In this document: piece by piece, positions 34,570 through 43,335 of the stretch
Numbering within the stretch: the stretch's first letter is position 1
Layout: each line of letters begins with the position of its first letter
NCBI GenBank assembly: GCA_009908915.1
Contig: JAAAOJ010000002.1
Location: 1-50,188, forward strand
DNA: 50,188 bases
Origin: Planctomycetota bacterium
Lineage (GTDB): Bacteria > Planctomycetota > Phycisphaerae > SM23-33
Reading direction: 5' to 3'
Position numbers and translations under genes: made by a program
The notes under the pieces: generated by a model
Databases searched by the model: none
What the model saw: only the letters and a program-made list of their open reading frames with translations
What the model was told of the DNA's origin: nothing

Positions 34570-36642
34570 ATGTCACAGACACGCAAGAGCATCTACTTTC
34601 TCATATTCGCCGCCATGTTCATCTGGGCGGCGGATGCGGCAATCGACGCCGTGCTGCTGTATAGCGGCACGGGCAAGAGCGCGCAGGACCTGCTCTACCT
34701 CAGCGTTCCGACCAACGAAGTGGTCGAGCGTCTCTCGGCGATGACGGTCTTTGTGCTGCTGGGCAGCGTGGTGGTGTGGCTGATCCATCAGCATCATCGC
34801 GCGGAAGTTGCCACGGGCCAGAGTGCCAGGCGTTACGAGATGTTCTTCGAGCGCAACCGGTCGGTGATGCTGTTGATCGATGCCGAGACCGGCCAGATTG
34901 CCGACGCGAACCAGGCCGCGTGCAAGTTCTACGGGTTTTTGCACGGCGAGCTGACGTCGCAGAATATCGGCGATATCAACGTGATCGGGCGCGACGGCAT
35001 CGCAGATAAGCTCAGGGAAGCCCGCGAGGGCGAGACGTCCTTCTTCCAGTTCCGCCATCAACTGGCCAATGGCGATATCCGCGACGTCGAAGTCCACACC
35101 GGGCCGATCGACGACGAGGGCCGCCTGCGGTTGCTGTCGGTGATTCACGACGTGACCGAGCGCCGCCACATCCAGGAAGCGCTCGAGCGAAGCCGGACGC
35201 GGCTTGTCGAGGCCGAACGCGTCGCGAGCCTCGGCCACTGGGAGATGGACCTGATAACGAAGGAATGCTTCTGGTCGCAGCAGTGTGCGAGGCTTTTCGG
35301 CCACGAACCGGAGACGGTTCGCCTGACGCAGGATTTCCTGCTGCAGTGCATTCATCCTGAGGATCGCGAAGACGTCAACCGGGAGATTCGACGTCTCGCT
35401 GCCGAGGGCGGGGCATCGAAGCTCAGTCACCGCGTGGTTTGGCCGAACGGCGAGGTGCGGCACATGGACGTCCAGTTGAAGGCCTTCGAGGGCAGCGACG
35501 GTGATGTGGTCCGGATGATGGGCGCGACAATGGACGTCACCGATCGGCGTATCGTCGAAGAGCAGTTGCGGCGCAGCGAATTGCAGTATCGCACGCTCAT
35601 CGAGACCGTGCCGCTCGGCATCCAGCAGATTGGCTGCGACGGGACGGTGGAGTTCTGCAACGCCCGCTTCTACGAGATCGTCGGCTACGAGCCGGACGGA
35701 GTCATCGGGCGGAAGGTGTGGGACGTCGTCGGCGACGCGACGGAAGGCCAGAGGCTGCGTTCGCATCTGGAGTCCGTCGTTTGCGACCAACCCGAGCCGC
35801 ACACGTACACCGGACGCAATATTCGCAGCGACGGGCAGGTGATCGATATCGAGGTCGACTGGGATTACCGACTGGATGAAGACGGTGAGTTGATTGGTTT
35901 CATCGCCGTCGTCTCCGACTGCACCGAGCGCAAGCGGGCCGAGCAGGCCATCATGGACTACCAGTCGCGGCTGAAAGACCTGGCCCTGCAGTTGTCGCTG
36001 ACCGAAGAGCGCCAGCGCCGGCGATTCGCGTCGATGCTCCACGATGGCATTGGCCAGGAACTGTTTGCGGTCAAAACGAACCTCGGGCTGATGAAGCGCC
36101 TGCGGTCGGGCGACGAATGCGACGATCTGATCGCCGAAACGCAACAACTGGTGGACAAGACACTCAAGGACGCCCGCAACCTGACCTTCGAACTGTCGCC
36201 GCCGATTCTCCAGGAGATCGGGCTCGTCGCCGCCCTGCGGTGGCTGGCTCGGCGGTTCGAGTCAGCGCACGGCCTGCGATGCCGCGTGGAAGTCGAGGAT
36301 CCCGGGGTGTACGAGCTTGACGACGCGACGCGCAGCATGCTGTACCACGGGGTGCGCGAACTGCTGTTCAACGTCGTCAAGCACGCCCAGGCCAGTCGGG
36401 CCTGCGTCCGCGTTCTCGCGAGGGAGGAGGTCATCCGCTTGGAAGTGGAAGACGACGGCGTGGGGTTCAGCGATGATCCGGCGGCCGCCTCCAAGAGCAA
36501 GTCGGGCGGGTTCGGTCTGTTCAATATACGGGAGCGATTGGCCTCGGCGGCGGGGCACATGGAGCGCGAGTCGCAACCCGGCGAGGGCAGCAAGGTGGCA
36601 CTGGTCGTGCCGCTGGCTGCCGAGATGGCAAAGGAGACATAA
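34570..36642 (+). CDS. Membrane PAS sensor histidine kinase (NarX/DegS type)
   Basis: A 690-residue kinase. Two membrane segments (about 8-30 and 57-76) flank a short outside loop. Three PAS domains follow (about 85-205, 220-335 and 340-460), each ending in a DVTER-like PAC motif. The HisKA_3 dimerisation segment has the phospho-acceptor His491 in [16 protein letters not shown], and the ATPase has [16 protein letters not shown] (N-box), VEDDGVGF and [12 protein letters not shown] (G-boxes). The stop overlaps the response regulator start (TAATG), so they form a pair. The signal is unknown. ATG 34570 is chosen because the upstream frame is outside the first membrane segment. Confidence 0.93.
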   Translation: MSQTRKSIYFLIFAAMFIWAADAAIDAVLLYSGTGKSAQDLLYLSVPTNEVVERLSAMTVFVLLGSVVVWLIHQHHRAEVATGQSARRYEMFFERNRSVMLLIDAETGQIADANQAACKFYGFLHGELTSQNIGDINVIGRDGIADKLREAREGETSFFQFRHQLANGDIRDVEVHTGPIDDEGRLRLLSVIHDVTERRHIQEALERSRTRLVEAERVASLGHWEMDLITKECFWSQQCARLFGHEPETVRLTQDFLLQCIHPEDREDVNREIRRLAAEGGASKLSHRVVWPNGEVRHMDVQLKAFEGSDGDVVRMMGATMDVTDRRIVEEQLRRSELQYRTLIETVPLGIQQIGCDGTVEFCNARFYEIVGYEPDGVIGRKVWDVVGDATEGQRLRSHLESVVCDQPEPHTYTGRNIRSDGQVIDIEVDWDYRLDEDGELIGFIAVVSDCTERKRAEQAIMDYQSRLKDLALQLSLTEERQRRRFASMLHDGIGQELFAVKTNLGLMKRLRSGDECDDLIAETQQLVDKTLKDARNLTFELSPPILQEIGLVAALRWLARRFESAHGLRCRVEVEDPGVYELDDATRSMLYHGVRELLFNVVKHAQASRACVRVLAREEVIRLEVEDDGVGFSDDPAAASKSKSGGFGLFNIRERLASAAGHMERESQPGEGSKVALVVPLAAEMAKET

Positions 36643-37292
36643 TGTCGATTCGAATTCTGATCGTGGACGATCACAACGTTATCGTGGATGGTCTGCGCAA
36701 GTATCTGGCTACCGAAATGGACATGGAGGTCGTAGGCTCGGCCGACAATGGCCGGGACGCCGTGTCAATGGCCGTTGAACTGTGCCCTGACGTCGTTCTG
36801 ATGGATATCACTATGCCGGACCTTAACGGGACGGAAGCGACGCGGCAGATCACGCGACAGTGTCCGGACGCACGGGTCCTTGCCCTGTCGATGCATACGA
36901 GCACGCAGAACGTCCTGCAGATGCTGCAGGCCGGTGCGAGCGGCTACGTCACCAAGGGCTCACCGATGGAGGAACTGGTCCGGGCCGTTCGCGACGTGCA
37001 TGGCGGCACGACCTATCTCTCGCAGGATATCGCCGACGACATCGACGAGGAGAACATCGAACTGTTCAAGCAACTCGTCTCGCCGGCCGGCGTTCTGAGC
37101 CCGCGGGAGCGCGAAGTGCTGCAGCTGGTCGTCGAGGGCAAGAGCAGCAAGGAAATCGGTCGCGATCTTCACGTGACGACAAAGACCATCGAGCACCACC
37201 GCCACAATATCATGCGGAAGCTCAAGATCAACAGCATCCCGGACCTGACGAAGTTCGCCATTCGCGAAGGACTGACGTCGCTGGAAACGTGA
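36642..37292 (+). CDS. NarL/FixJ-type response regulator
   Basis: A 216-residue transcription factor. The receiver (1-120) has the acidic pair Asp9-Asp10, phospho-acceptor Asp55 in VVLMDITMPD, Ser in ALSMHTS, and Lys in YVTKGSPMEEL. The C-terminal LuxR-type helix-turn-helix is LSPREREVLQLVVEGKSSKEIGRDL through TIEHHRHNIMRKL. The start overlaps the kinase stop by one base. It probably activates genes in response to the PAS kinase; targets are unknown. Confidence 0.95.
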   Translation: MSIRILIVDDHNVIVDGLRKYLATEMDMEVVGSADNGRDAVSMAVELCPDVVLMDITMPDLNGTEATRQITRQCPDARVLALSMHTSTQNVLQMLQAGASGYVTKGSPMEELVRAVRDVHGGTTYLSQDIADDIDEENIELFKQLVSPAGVLSPREREVLQLVVEGKSSKEIGRDLHVTTKTIEHHRHNIMRKLKINSIPDLTKFAIREGLTSLET

Positions 37293-37296
37293 TCGT

Positions 37297-37515
37297 TCAG
37301 GCAGTCGCCGGCGGCGTGTCCGAACGGTACTGCCCCTGCTGGGAGTGTTGCTTCAGGCGGATCCGGATGCGTTGTTTCGCCTGATGGTTGCGGAGATACG
37401 TCACCATACGGTCGACGTCCCTCGCCACGTCAGACGGCAGGGCGGTCAACGCCGCCCGGAATCTCAACATGTCCCCATGACTGGGACCGGAACCAGTATG
37501 TCGTTGCTGATCCAT
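37297..37515 (-). CDS. Possible small basic protein
   Basis: A 72-codon frame convergent with the NarL-type regulator, with 4 bases between their stops. The central part (MLRFRAALTALPSDVARDVDRMVTYLRNHQAKQRIRIRLKQH) looks like a helical basic segment. There is no clear binding site or family. It may be a real small gene or a chance frame. Confidence 0.35.
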   Translation of the reverse strand: MDQQRHTGSGPSHGDMLRFRAALTALPSDVARDVDRMVTYLRNHQAKQRIRIRLKQHSQQGQYRSDTPPATA

Positions 37516-38052
37516 TCCACGAGCCCTTTCGCGCGATTCAACTGCGCCAGCGTCGCGGTTGGCAGAATCTGCCCAAGCTACATTCCATTATTGTGCAGGG
37601 CAGGCCTGTTGGCAACCTCGAAGTTTTGCTTGTTGCCATTATTCTGTGTTTGCAGGACTCAGGAGGGCCGTCGAGTGTGCAGTATCCACCGCAGCCCACG
37701 CAGTTTGCCGTCTTTCGTCGCTTTTTACAGAAATTCCGAAGGACTCAGGCATCACTCGGAACCGACACGTGGGGCGCAACGCGTGTCTCATAAGTCAGTT
37801 CACCTGCACTTCGGCCGGGGGCAGATAGGAAACTTGCAAAAGATGGCAACTGCGTTTCAGCACAGCCCATGACCTCCCTCCCGATGGGCGAGGTGACGAG
37901 TTGGCCGTGAGCCTGCCGAAGGGGCCTGCGAGCCGGTGAGGTTGCCGGCGTCCAAAGCGCCCGCTCTGAGCTGCTGCGCAGGCCATCTTCCCCAGGGGGA
38001 GAGGTCCCGGAGGATGTTTCGACTCCGGCGCGAAAAGACCGTTGTGTTCGCT
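37516..38052. other. Intergenic region with REP remnant
   Basis: No gene is supported. 37866-38025 contains a diverged member of the REP family (CCTCCCTCCCGATGGG, then GGCGAGGTGACGAGTTGG, GCGAGCCGGTGAGG and CCAGGGGGAGAGGTCC). 37560-37860 has a lower GC content and several short frames, none convincing. Confidence 0.5.
37866..38025. repeat. REP-family repeat, diverged copy
   Basis: Shares the CCTCCC-hairpin-GGGAGG arrangement and GCGAGCCGGTG motif with the copies at 3501, 10338 and 41866, including the GTGAGCCTGCCGAAGG variant segment seen near 41900 (CTGAGCTTGCCGAATGG). Confidence 0.65.
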
Positions 38053-39543
38053 TCAAGCGGCCTTCTTCTGCGTGGCAGACTCGTCGCTTTCAGGGGCGGG
38101 AGCGGGTCTGGCGGGGGCGGCCGGCATGGCGGCGGGCAGTTGGACCTTGATGTCCATGGCCTTGAGGATGCGGGCGGGCACATCAACGTTGTCCAGGTCG
38201 CCCTTGAACGTCTCGGCTGCGGCGCCGATGGCCGTCAGCGGCACGGCCTGGGCGGTGTGGCCAAAACTCCCCCACTCGGCATCGGCGCGGGCGGCGATGA
38301 TCTTCGTGCAGGTGATGGTCAGCGGGTCATAGCTGCCATACAAGCCCTTGTCGCGCTTGCCCGCGGCGACGCTGGCATCGAAGGCGTCGCTGAGTTGGCG
38401 GCGTTCGTCTTCGCTCAGGTCGGTTAGGCCCATGTACTTGCCGACGACCGGCAGGGCGTCGGCGAAATTGGCTTTCTCATCCCGCAACCGGGCAACCTGT
38501 GCGGCAAAAACATCGGCCGAGACGGTCTGACCGAGGAGGGCGGTGGCGTCGGCCTTATCCTTGAGTTTCAGGCCACCGGTTTCGTGGTCGGCGGTGACGA
38601 TGATGAGCGTTTCGTCCGGATGTTTGGCGTAGAAGTCCATGGCCTGGCCGATCGCGGCATCGAGAGCGAGGACGTCCGTGGCACACGTGGCGATATCGTT
38701 GGCGTGGCAGGCCCAGTCGATCTTGCCGCCCTCGACCATAATGAAGAAGCCGTTCTCGCCGTCCAGACGTTGAATCGCCGACTGCGTGAAACCGGCCAGC
38801 GTGGGCTGAGTGGCTCGACGATCGAGGTCGTACGGCATGGCGGCGCCGGCGTGAAGTTCTTCCGCCTGGGCCCATATCTTCTGGGCGGGAGGCAGTGATG
38901 CCAGCAACTCGCCTGTGACGTCGAATCGCCTGTATCCGGCCTGCCATGCCTGCCGGGCCAGTTTGTCCTTCGTCTCGGACCATCCCCGGGCTCCTCCACC
39001 ACCAAAATACTGAAAATCGCTGGCGGGCAGTTGCAGGATGATATCCGCGTAGCTGTTGCGGCTCTTCTGGTGGGCATAAAAACTTGCAGGTGTGGCATGG
39101 TCGATGCTCACGCTGGAGAGGATGCCGACGTGGAAGCCAGCATCGCGGATGATCTCGCCGATGGTGCGTACGGCCCGACCGTCCGGCGTCATGCCGATCA
39201 TGCCGTTGTTGGTCGTCACGCCACAGGCCAGGGCCGTCCCGGCGGCTGCCGAGTCCGTGACCTTGCTGTTGGCCGAGTGCGTGGTCATCAAGCCGCGGAC
39301 CGGCAGACGATCCATGCGCAGCTTGGCCTCGGTGAGTGTCTTGCCCTCGGCCTGCGCCTGGGCGACCATCAGTCGTCGGCCGATCTCGCGCTGGGCCTCG
39401 CCCATGCCGTCGCCGATGAACAGGAAGACGTACTTCGCCCGCAACGCGTCGGCGGTTTCGGCGACGGTTGGGCCTGCGACGGCCAGCAGGACAAGGGCGA
39501 GCATTGTGACGATGGCGGTCAGTCTGCGGTTCGTGCGTTGCAT
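38053..39543 (-). CDS. phoA: Alkaline phosphatase
   Basis: A 496-residue secreted phosphomonoesterase. Residues 1-28 are a signal peptide. Metal and catalytic motifs: FIGDGMGEAQ (Asp45), VTDSAAAGTALACG with nucleophile Ser98, SIDHATPASFYAH, EGGKIDWACHANDI, and TADHETGG. A Pro/Ala-rich tail (about 465-496) ends with charged residues. It would release phosphate from organic esters in the periplasm. No Pho box was identified. A diverged 37-bp repeat (39557-39592) ends 13 bases before the start, and its last bases form part of the AGGAG ribosome binding site. Confidence 0.94.
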   Translation of the reverse strand: MQRTNRRLTAIVTMLALVLLAVAGPTVAETADALRAKYVFLFIGDGMGEAQREIGRRLMVAQAQAEGKTLTEAKLRMDRLPVRGLMTTHSANSKVTDSAAAGTALACGVTTNNGMIGMTPDGRAVRTIGEIIRDAGFHVGILSSVSIDHATPASFYAHQKSRNSYADIILQLPASDFQYFGGGGARGWSETKDKLARQAWQAGYRRFDVTGELLASLPPAQKIWAQAEELHAGAAMPYDLDRRATQPTLAGFTQSAIQRLDGENGFFIMVEGGKIDWACHANDIATCATDVLALDAAIGQAMDFYAKHPDETLIIVTADHETGGLKLKDKADATALLGQTVSADVFAAQVARLRDEKANFADALPVVGKYMGLTDLSEDERRQLSDAFDASVAAGKRDKGLYGSYDPLTITCTKIIAARADAEWGSFGHTAQAVPLTAIGAAAETFKGDLDNVDVPARILKAMDIKVQLPAAMPAAPARPAPAPESDESATQKKAA

Positions 39544-39556
39544 ATCGTTGCTGACT

Positions 39557-39592
39557 CCTGGCAGCCCGTTTTAGTTAGAAAGCTATCGCTGC
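39557..39592 (-). repeat. Diverged copy of the 37-bp repeat at the phoA start
   Basis: On the minus strand GCAGCGATAGCTTTC...ACGGGCTGCCAGG matches the pair at 950-1057 with a 5-base length difference. The end CCAGG runs into AG, forming AGGAG just before phoA. Confidence 0.8.
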
Positions 39593-39670
39593 GACGAGGG
39601 TGGTCTGGTTCTGGTTTGACGGGCCAGATGCATTGTACACAGCAAAGGACTTGTATCGATTAGCGATTCG

Positions 39671-40660
39671 CTAAGATTTTCGTTTGCGTCGTCGTCGGTC
39701 GCGGTCGGGTTCGGGTTGGGTGTCCGGTTTGCCCTCGGCCTTGGCGGGCGGTTGCCAGCCCTCGGGCTTGCCGGTGGGACGGCGTGCGACCAGCGACCAT
39801 GTCACGATCGCCAGTCCTGCCAGCAGCGGGATAATCGAGAGCCACTGGCCCATGGTCAGCAGCGAGTCCTCCGGCAGCGTGTGTCGCTGCTTGACAAACT
39901 CCACGCAGAAGCGTCCGGTGAAATACAGCCCCAGGAAGCAGCCCAGCAGCAGCCCGCGCGGGCGCTTTTCGCGTCCGGCCAGGCGGTCGATCAGCACCAG
40001 CAGGCCGAGGACGGCCACGCCGATGGCAAACTCGTACAGCTGCGACGGGTGGCGGGCCGGGACGAATTCCAGCAGCGCCTGCCGCTGGGCCTCGCCGGCC
40101 TGCTGCCAGTAGGTGATCGCGTCGTCGAGGTCGCGGATGCCCGGTCGGCCGACGAGATCGTGAAGGGGGAACTCCACCGCCCACGGCACATCCGTGACGC
40201 GCCCGACGATCTCCGAATTCGTGAAGTTGCCCAGGCGGATGCCCGCCGCACCGACGGCCGCCGAGACCGTAAAGCGGTCCATCAGCTCGAGCGGTCGGAG
40301 CTTCCACCGCCAGGCGTACAGCAGCAGGGCGGTGATCAGGCCCACCGTCGCGCCGTGGCTGGCCAGGCCACCCTCCCAGACATACAGGATCTGCACGGGA
40401 TGTTCGAGGTAGTGTGCCGGGTTGTAGAAGAAGCAGTGGCCGAGCCTCGCCCCGACGATGGTCGCCACCACGCCCCAGGTGATGAAGCTCTCGATGACGA
40501 GTCGCGGATAGTCCGCCCGCCGCATCTGCCACCACCACAGGCCGAAGCCGCACAGCATCGTCAGCACGAAGATGACGCCGTAGAAGCGCACCTGCACCGG
40601 CCCGAAGTCGATCAGCACCGGGTTCAACGCCCAGACGTAGGTTGCCAGCATGTTCAGCAT
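39671..40660 (-). CDS. lgt: Prolipoprotein diacylglyceryl transferase
   Basis: Transfers diacylglycerol from phosphatidylglycerol to the lipobox Cys of prolipoproteins, in the inner membrane. The 329-residue protein has about seven membrane segments. The Lgt signature is AGIRLGNFTNSEIVGR, with earlier motifs VRFYGVIF, GARLGHCFFYNP and YVWEGGLASHGA, and RHPSQLYEF later. It ends in a basic tail of about 40 residues. It serves the several lipoproteins in this window. ATG 40660 is the first start; Met4 is possible. Confidence 0.95.
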   Translation of the reverse strand: MLNMLATYVWALNPVLIDFGPVQVRFYGVIFVLTMLCGFGLWWWQMRRADYPRLVIESFITWGVVATIVGARLGHCFFYNPAHYLEHPVQILYVWEGGLASHGATVGLITALLLYAWRWKLRPLELMDRFTVSAAVGAAGIRLGNFTNSEIVGRVTDVPWAVEFPLHDLVGRPGIRDLDDAITYWQQAGEAQRQALLEFVPARHPSQLYEFAIGVAVLGLLVLIDRLAGREKRPRGLLLGCFLGLYFTGRFCVEFVKQRHTLPEDSLLTMGQWLSIIPLLAGLAIVTWSLVARRPTGKPEGWQPPAKAEGKPDTQPEPDRDRRRRKRKS

Positions 40661-40708
40661 GGGCGGCGATTGTAGCGATGCGCGGCGAAAGAAGAAAGGA
40701 CCGCCCGG

Positions 40709-41164
40709 TCAGTCTTGGGGGACGTCGTACAGGCCGTTGCCGAGATATCGCAGCTTGCCCTGCTGGACGCGATGTTGCCAGACCTCGTCGGGAAACTCCA
40801 TCGGCGGGGTGATGGCGGAGAGGCCCTTGTCGGCGCCCTTGCTCAAGGGGCCACGGCCCCGTTGGGATTCGTCGTCCAGGCGCGTAAGCTTCGACCGCTT
40901 CTTGAACGCCCGCGTCGCCCGTTTGCAGAGTTCCTCGTCCGGGGCCTCCCCGGCGGGGGCGGCCGGTGCGGCGAGCTGGGCGATGAGGTCCTTCAGGCCG
41001 GCCACGTCGGGCATGCCGACGACGTGCTGCATGCGGCGTTTGTCGAGATCGGTCGCCTGCAGGAACTTGAAGACCTGCTTCCACTCGGCCGACGCGCGGC
41101 GGGGGTCGGGATACGTCTCGATTTTCTCCAGCAGGGCGGTCAGTTCAGAAGCCGACTCGGGCAT
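40709..41164 (-). CDS. Hypothetical protein
   Basis: A 151-residue soluble protein that I do not recognise. The N-terminal half is helical (ASELTALLEKIETYPDPRRASAEWKQVFKFLQATDLDKRRMQHVVG), a Pro/Ala linker (about 66-75) follows, and the C-terminus has LDDESQRGRGPLSKG and EVWQHRVQQGKLRYLGNGLYDV. No cysteine cluster or membrane segment. It lies 48 bases upstream of lgt in the same direction, so they may be cotranscribed. Confidence 0.72.
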   Translation of the reverse strand: MPESASELTALLEKIETYPDPRRASAEWKQVFKFLQATDLDKRRMQHVVGMPDVAGLKDLIAQLAAPAAPAGEAPDEELCKRATRAFKKRSKLTRLDDESQRGRGPLSKGADKGLSAITPPMEFPDEVWQHRVQQGKLRYLGNGLYDVPQD

Positions 41165-41232
41165 GGGGTGTCCTTTATTGTAGTAACGGCCCGCATTCTA
41201 CATCGCCGCGGGCATCGACGCACCGCGGGAAA

Positions 41233-42264
41233 TCAGGCCGTCTCGGTCGGTTTTCGGAAGAGGGCGACGATGTCGGCGTTGTCGCAGAGGAAGTAGCCGA
41301 CGGTCATGTAGAACCATGTCACGGGGTTCAGCCAGAAGCCCAGGCTGGCCTTGGGACGCTCGAAGAGCACGTCGATACAGCCGTCGAAGTGTCGCATCAG
41401 GTGGTGGATGAACGGCAGCGAGATCACTGGCATGTTGGTGTAGGGGGTCAGGTAGGTCCGCTCGACGCTCCAGCCGAGGTCGCGCCCGGCGGCCTGCAGG
41501 GCCGGCAGGGCGAGGATGTGGCGGTGGTAGGGCTGGTGGAGCGGGTGGACGAACTCTTCCGGCCGCGCCAGGTCAATGCCGTCGGCATTCGGCGTGCCGA
41601 TGGCGACCAGCCCGCCCGGGGCGGCAAGGGCGTCCAATGTCGCCAGCACGCCCAGCGGGTCGGCGTCGTGTTCGATGACGTCCTGGGCGATGATCACGTC
41701 GTAGGTCCGCTGAAGCGCGGTCGGGTTGCTGTGGGTCTGGGAATACGGGTCATAGCCGACGGCGCTGTAGCCGCACTCGCGGAGGTACTCTACCAGCAGG
41801 CCGCTGCCGCAGCCGTAGTCGAGTATCGTCTGTTGCCGCTCCGTGGGCGTGTCGGCATCTTCGACCCCTCCCTCCTTGGGGGAGGTGGCGAGCCCGCCCT
41901 GAGCTTGCCGAATGGGTTCGCGAGCCGATGGGGGGGGTTGGCCTTGCCCCCTATGGCCTGACGGCCATTGCCCCCGGCGGGGGAGAGGTTTGGGATCCAG
42001 GCCGGCGCGTCGCAGGCGGCGGGTCAGGCGGCGGTAGCCCATGCGCGTAATGGCGTCGAGTTCGCGCCCGAAGAACGGATAGGCCGCGTAGTAGGCGTCG
42101 AGGTCGACCTCGTCACGGGCGTGGATGCTGCGGCATTGCCCGCATCGCCACAGGGCGAATTGCTCCTGTCGCAAGGCGCGGACGTTGGAGCGGACATCGG
42201 CGGTTTCGGCCTCGTCGGCGGGTTGCGCGAATTTGCACACACAGCAGGTGTAGATACGGCTCAT
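41233..42264 (-). CDS. SAM-dependent methyltransferase with N-terminal zinc ribbon and a repeat-encoded insert
   Basis: A 343-residue protein. Residues 7-44 look like a zinc ribbon (CCVC...WRCGQC). Methyltransferase motif I is TILDYGCGSGLLVEYL, followed by AVGYDPYS, DVIIAQDVIEHDADP and GGLVAIGTPNADG. The C-terminal ~100 residues include hydrophobic stretches (NPVTWFYMTVGYFLC). It resembles methyltransferases of cell-surface glycan clusters. Residues about 92-137 are encoded by a REP-family repeat (41866-41993) inserted in frame, giving an odd Pro/Gly/Arg-rich loop between the ribbon and the Rossmann domain. It may still function since the insert lies between domains. Divergent from the gene at 42404. 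Confidence 0.87.
   Translation of the reverse strand: MSRIYTCCVCKFAQPADEAETADVRSNVRALRQEQFALWRCGQCRSIHARDEVDLDAYYAAYPFFGRELDAITRMGYRRLTRRLRRAGLDPKPLPRRGQWPSGHRGQGQPPPSAREPIRQAQGGLATSPKEGGVEDADTPTERQQTILDYGCGSGLLVEYLRECGYSAVGYDPYSQTHSNPTALQRTYDVIIAQDVIEHDADPLGVLATLDALAAPGGLVAIGTPNADGIDLARPEEFVHPLHQPYHRHILALPALQAAGRDLGWSVERTYLTPYTNMPVISLPFIHHLMRHFDGCIDVLFERPKASLGFWLNPVTWFYMTVGYFLCDNADIVALFRKPTETA
41866..41993. repeat. REP-family repeat inside a methyltransferase gene
   Basis: Contains CCCCTCCCTCC-TT-GGGGGAGG, GTGGCGAGCCCGCC and GCGAGCCGATGGGGGG, then CCCCCTATGGCC and CCCCCGGCGGGGGAGAGG. This is the family that broke the dehydrogenase at 3501. Here the net addition preserves the reading frame of the host gene. 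Confidence 0.85.
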
Positions 42265-42403
42265 AATCCGTTAGAATATGCTGCCACGGTGGTCGGAGCA
42301 ACGGCCGGGTTGAATGATCGTCCGCGCCGCCGACCGCACGCGACGGAGGGCAAAGGCTGCCGCTCCATCATCGCGCGGAACCCCTGCCACCGGAGCACAG
42401 GCA

Positions 42404-43333
42404 ATGGACGACTGGACGAAGGATGTCGAATTCGAGCGGCTTAGCCCCATGCAGCGCCTGGTCAAGAAGGCCCTGTTGAACCCGCTGGCCAATTACCTCC
42501 CCGCCGCGTGGTGGAAGCAGTGGCTGGCCGAAGGCGAGAGCGAACTGGCCCTGGCCAACTGGCGGGACCCCGGCGGCTGGCGGAGCATGGTCATCAGCTA
42601 CCAGGGCAACCCGGAGAAGACCTGGGACCGTCTGCTGGTCAAGGCCGGAACGATCCCGATGGCCCTGCGCAACCGCAAGCGTCTGGCGGCCCGGCTGCTG
42701 GCGAGGCTCATCGAGCGGGCGCCGGATACCCCCGCCCACGCGCTGTGCCTCGGCGCCGGGCCGGGCATGATTATCTCCGAGGCCCTCAAACAGGCCGACA
42801 AGGACGCCCACGCCACGCTCGTGGACCTCAGCAGCGACGCCTTCGACTTCGGGCGAAAACACGCCGAGGAGATGGGCGTCGCCGACCGCATGACGTTCAT
42901 CGATGGCGACGTGCGCGAGGTCGCCCCGCAGATCAAAGACCGCGTGGATGTGGTCAAGACCATCGGCATTTTCGAGTACATCACCGACGAGCAGATCCGC
43001 GGCATTGCCGAGGCGCTGCGAGAGGTCATGCCACCCGGCTCGGCCATCGTTTTTAACAGTATCTCCAACCGTCACGGGACAGACCGCTTTTTCCGTCGCG
43101 TCTTCGGCCTGAATATGATCCACCGTTCGCCCAAGGAGATCCAGGAGCTGCTGGTCCCGAGCGGCTTTGGCGAGTTCACCAGCCACCCCGAGCCGCTCGG
43201 TATCTATCACGTGGTGGTCGGACGCATGGGCAGTGGCACGAGTGTCACGCCCATGCCCGCAAGCAAGCAGCAAGACCACGATCCAGGTGTCTGTGGTATC
43301 CGGCAGGATGCCCATGGCACGCAAGAGGCCTGA
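42404..43333 (+). CDS. Class I SAM-dependent methyltransferase
   Basis: A 309-residue methyltransferase. The N-terminal ~95 residues (RLSPMQRLVKKALLNPLANYLPAAWWKQW...) precede a Rossmann domain with HALCLGAGPGMIISEAL (motif I), ATLVDLSSDAFDFG, FIDGDVREVAPQ and VVKTIGIFEYITDEQ. The last 30 residues are encoded by repeat-like sequence (CATGCCC...GATGCCCATGGCACG) and may be an acquired tail. ATG 42404 has GGAG 8 bases upstream. The stop is 2 bases before the LarA-like gene, so the two are cotranscribed. The substrate is not identifiable. Confidence 0.87.
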   Translation: MDDWTKDVEFERLSPMQRLVKKALLNPLANYLPAAWWKQWLAEGESELALANWRDPGGWRSMVISYQGNPEKTWDRLLVKAGTIPMALRNRKRLAARLLARLIERAPDTPAHALCLGAGPGMIISEALKQADKDAHATLVDLSSDAFDFGRKHAEEMGVADRMTFIDGDVREVAPQIKDRVDVVKTIGIFEYITDEQIRGIAEALREVMPPGSAIVFNSISNRHGTDRFFRRVFGLNMIHRSPKEIQELLVPSGFGEFTSHPEPLGIYHVVVGRMGSGTSVTPMPASKQQDHDPGVCGIRQDAHGTQEA

Positions 43334-43335
43334 GG

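Noticed and set aside
36642..37292. Quorum-sensing LuxR protein
   Set aside because: The N-terminal domain is a phospho-receiver with Asp55, not an autoinducer-binding domain, and the gene is coupled to a histidine kinase.
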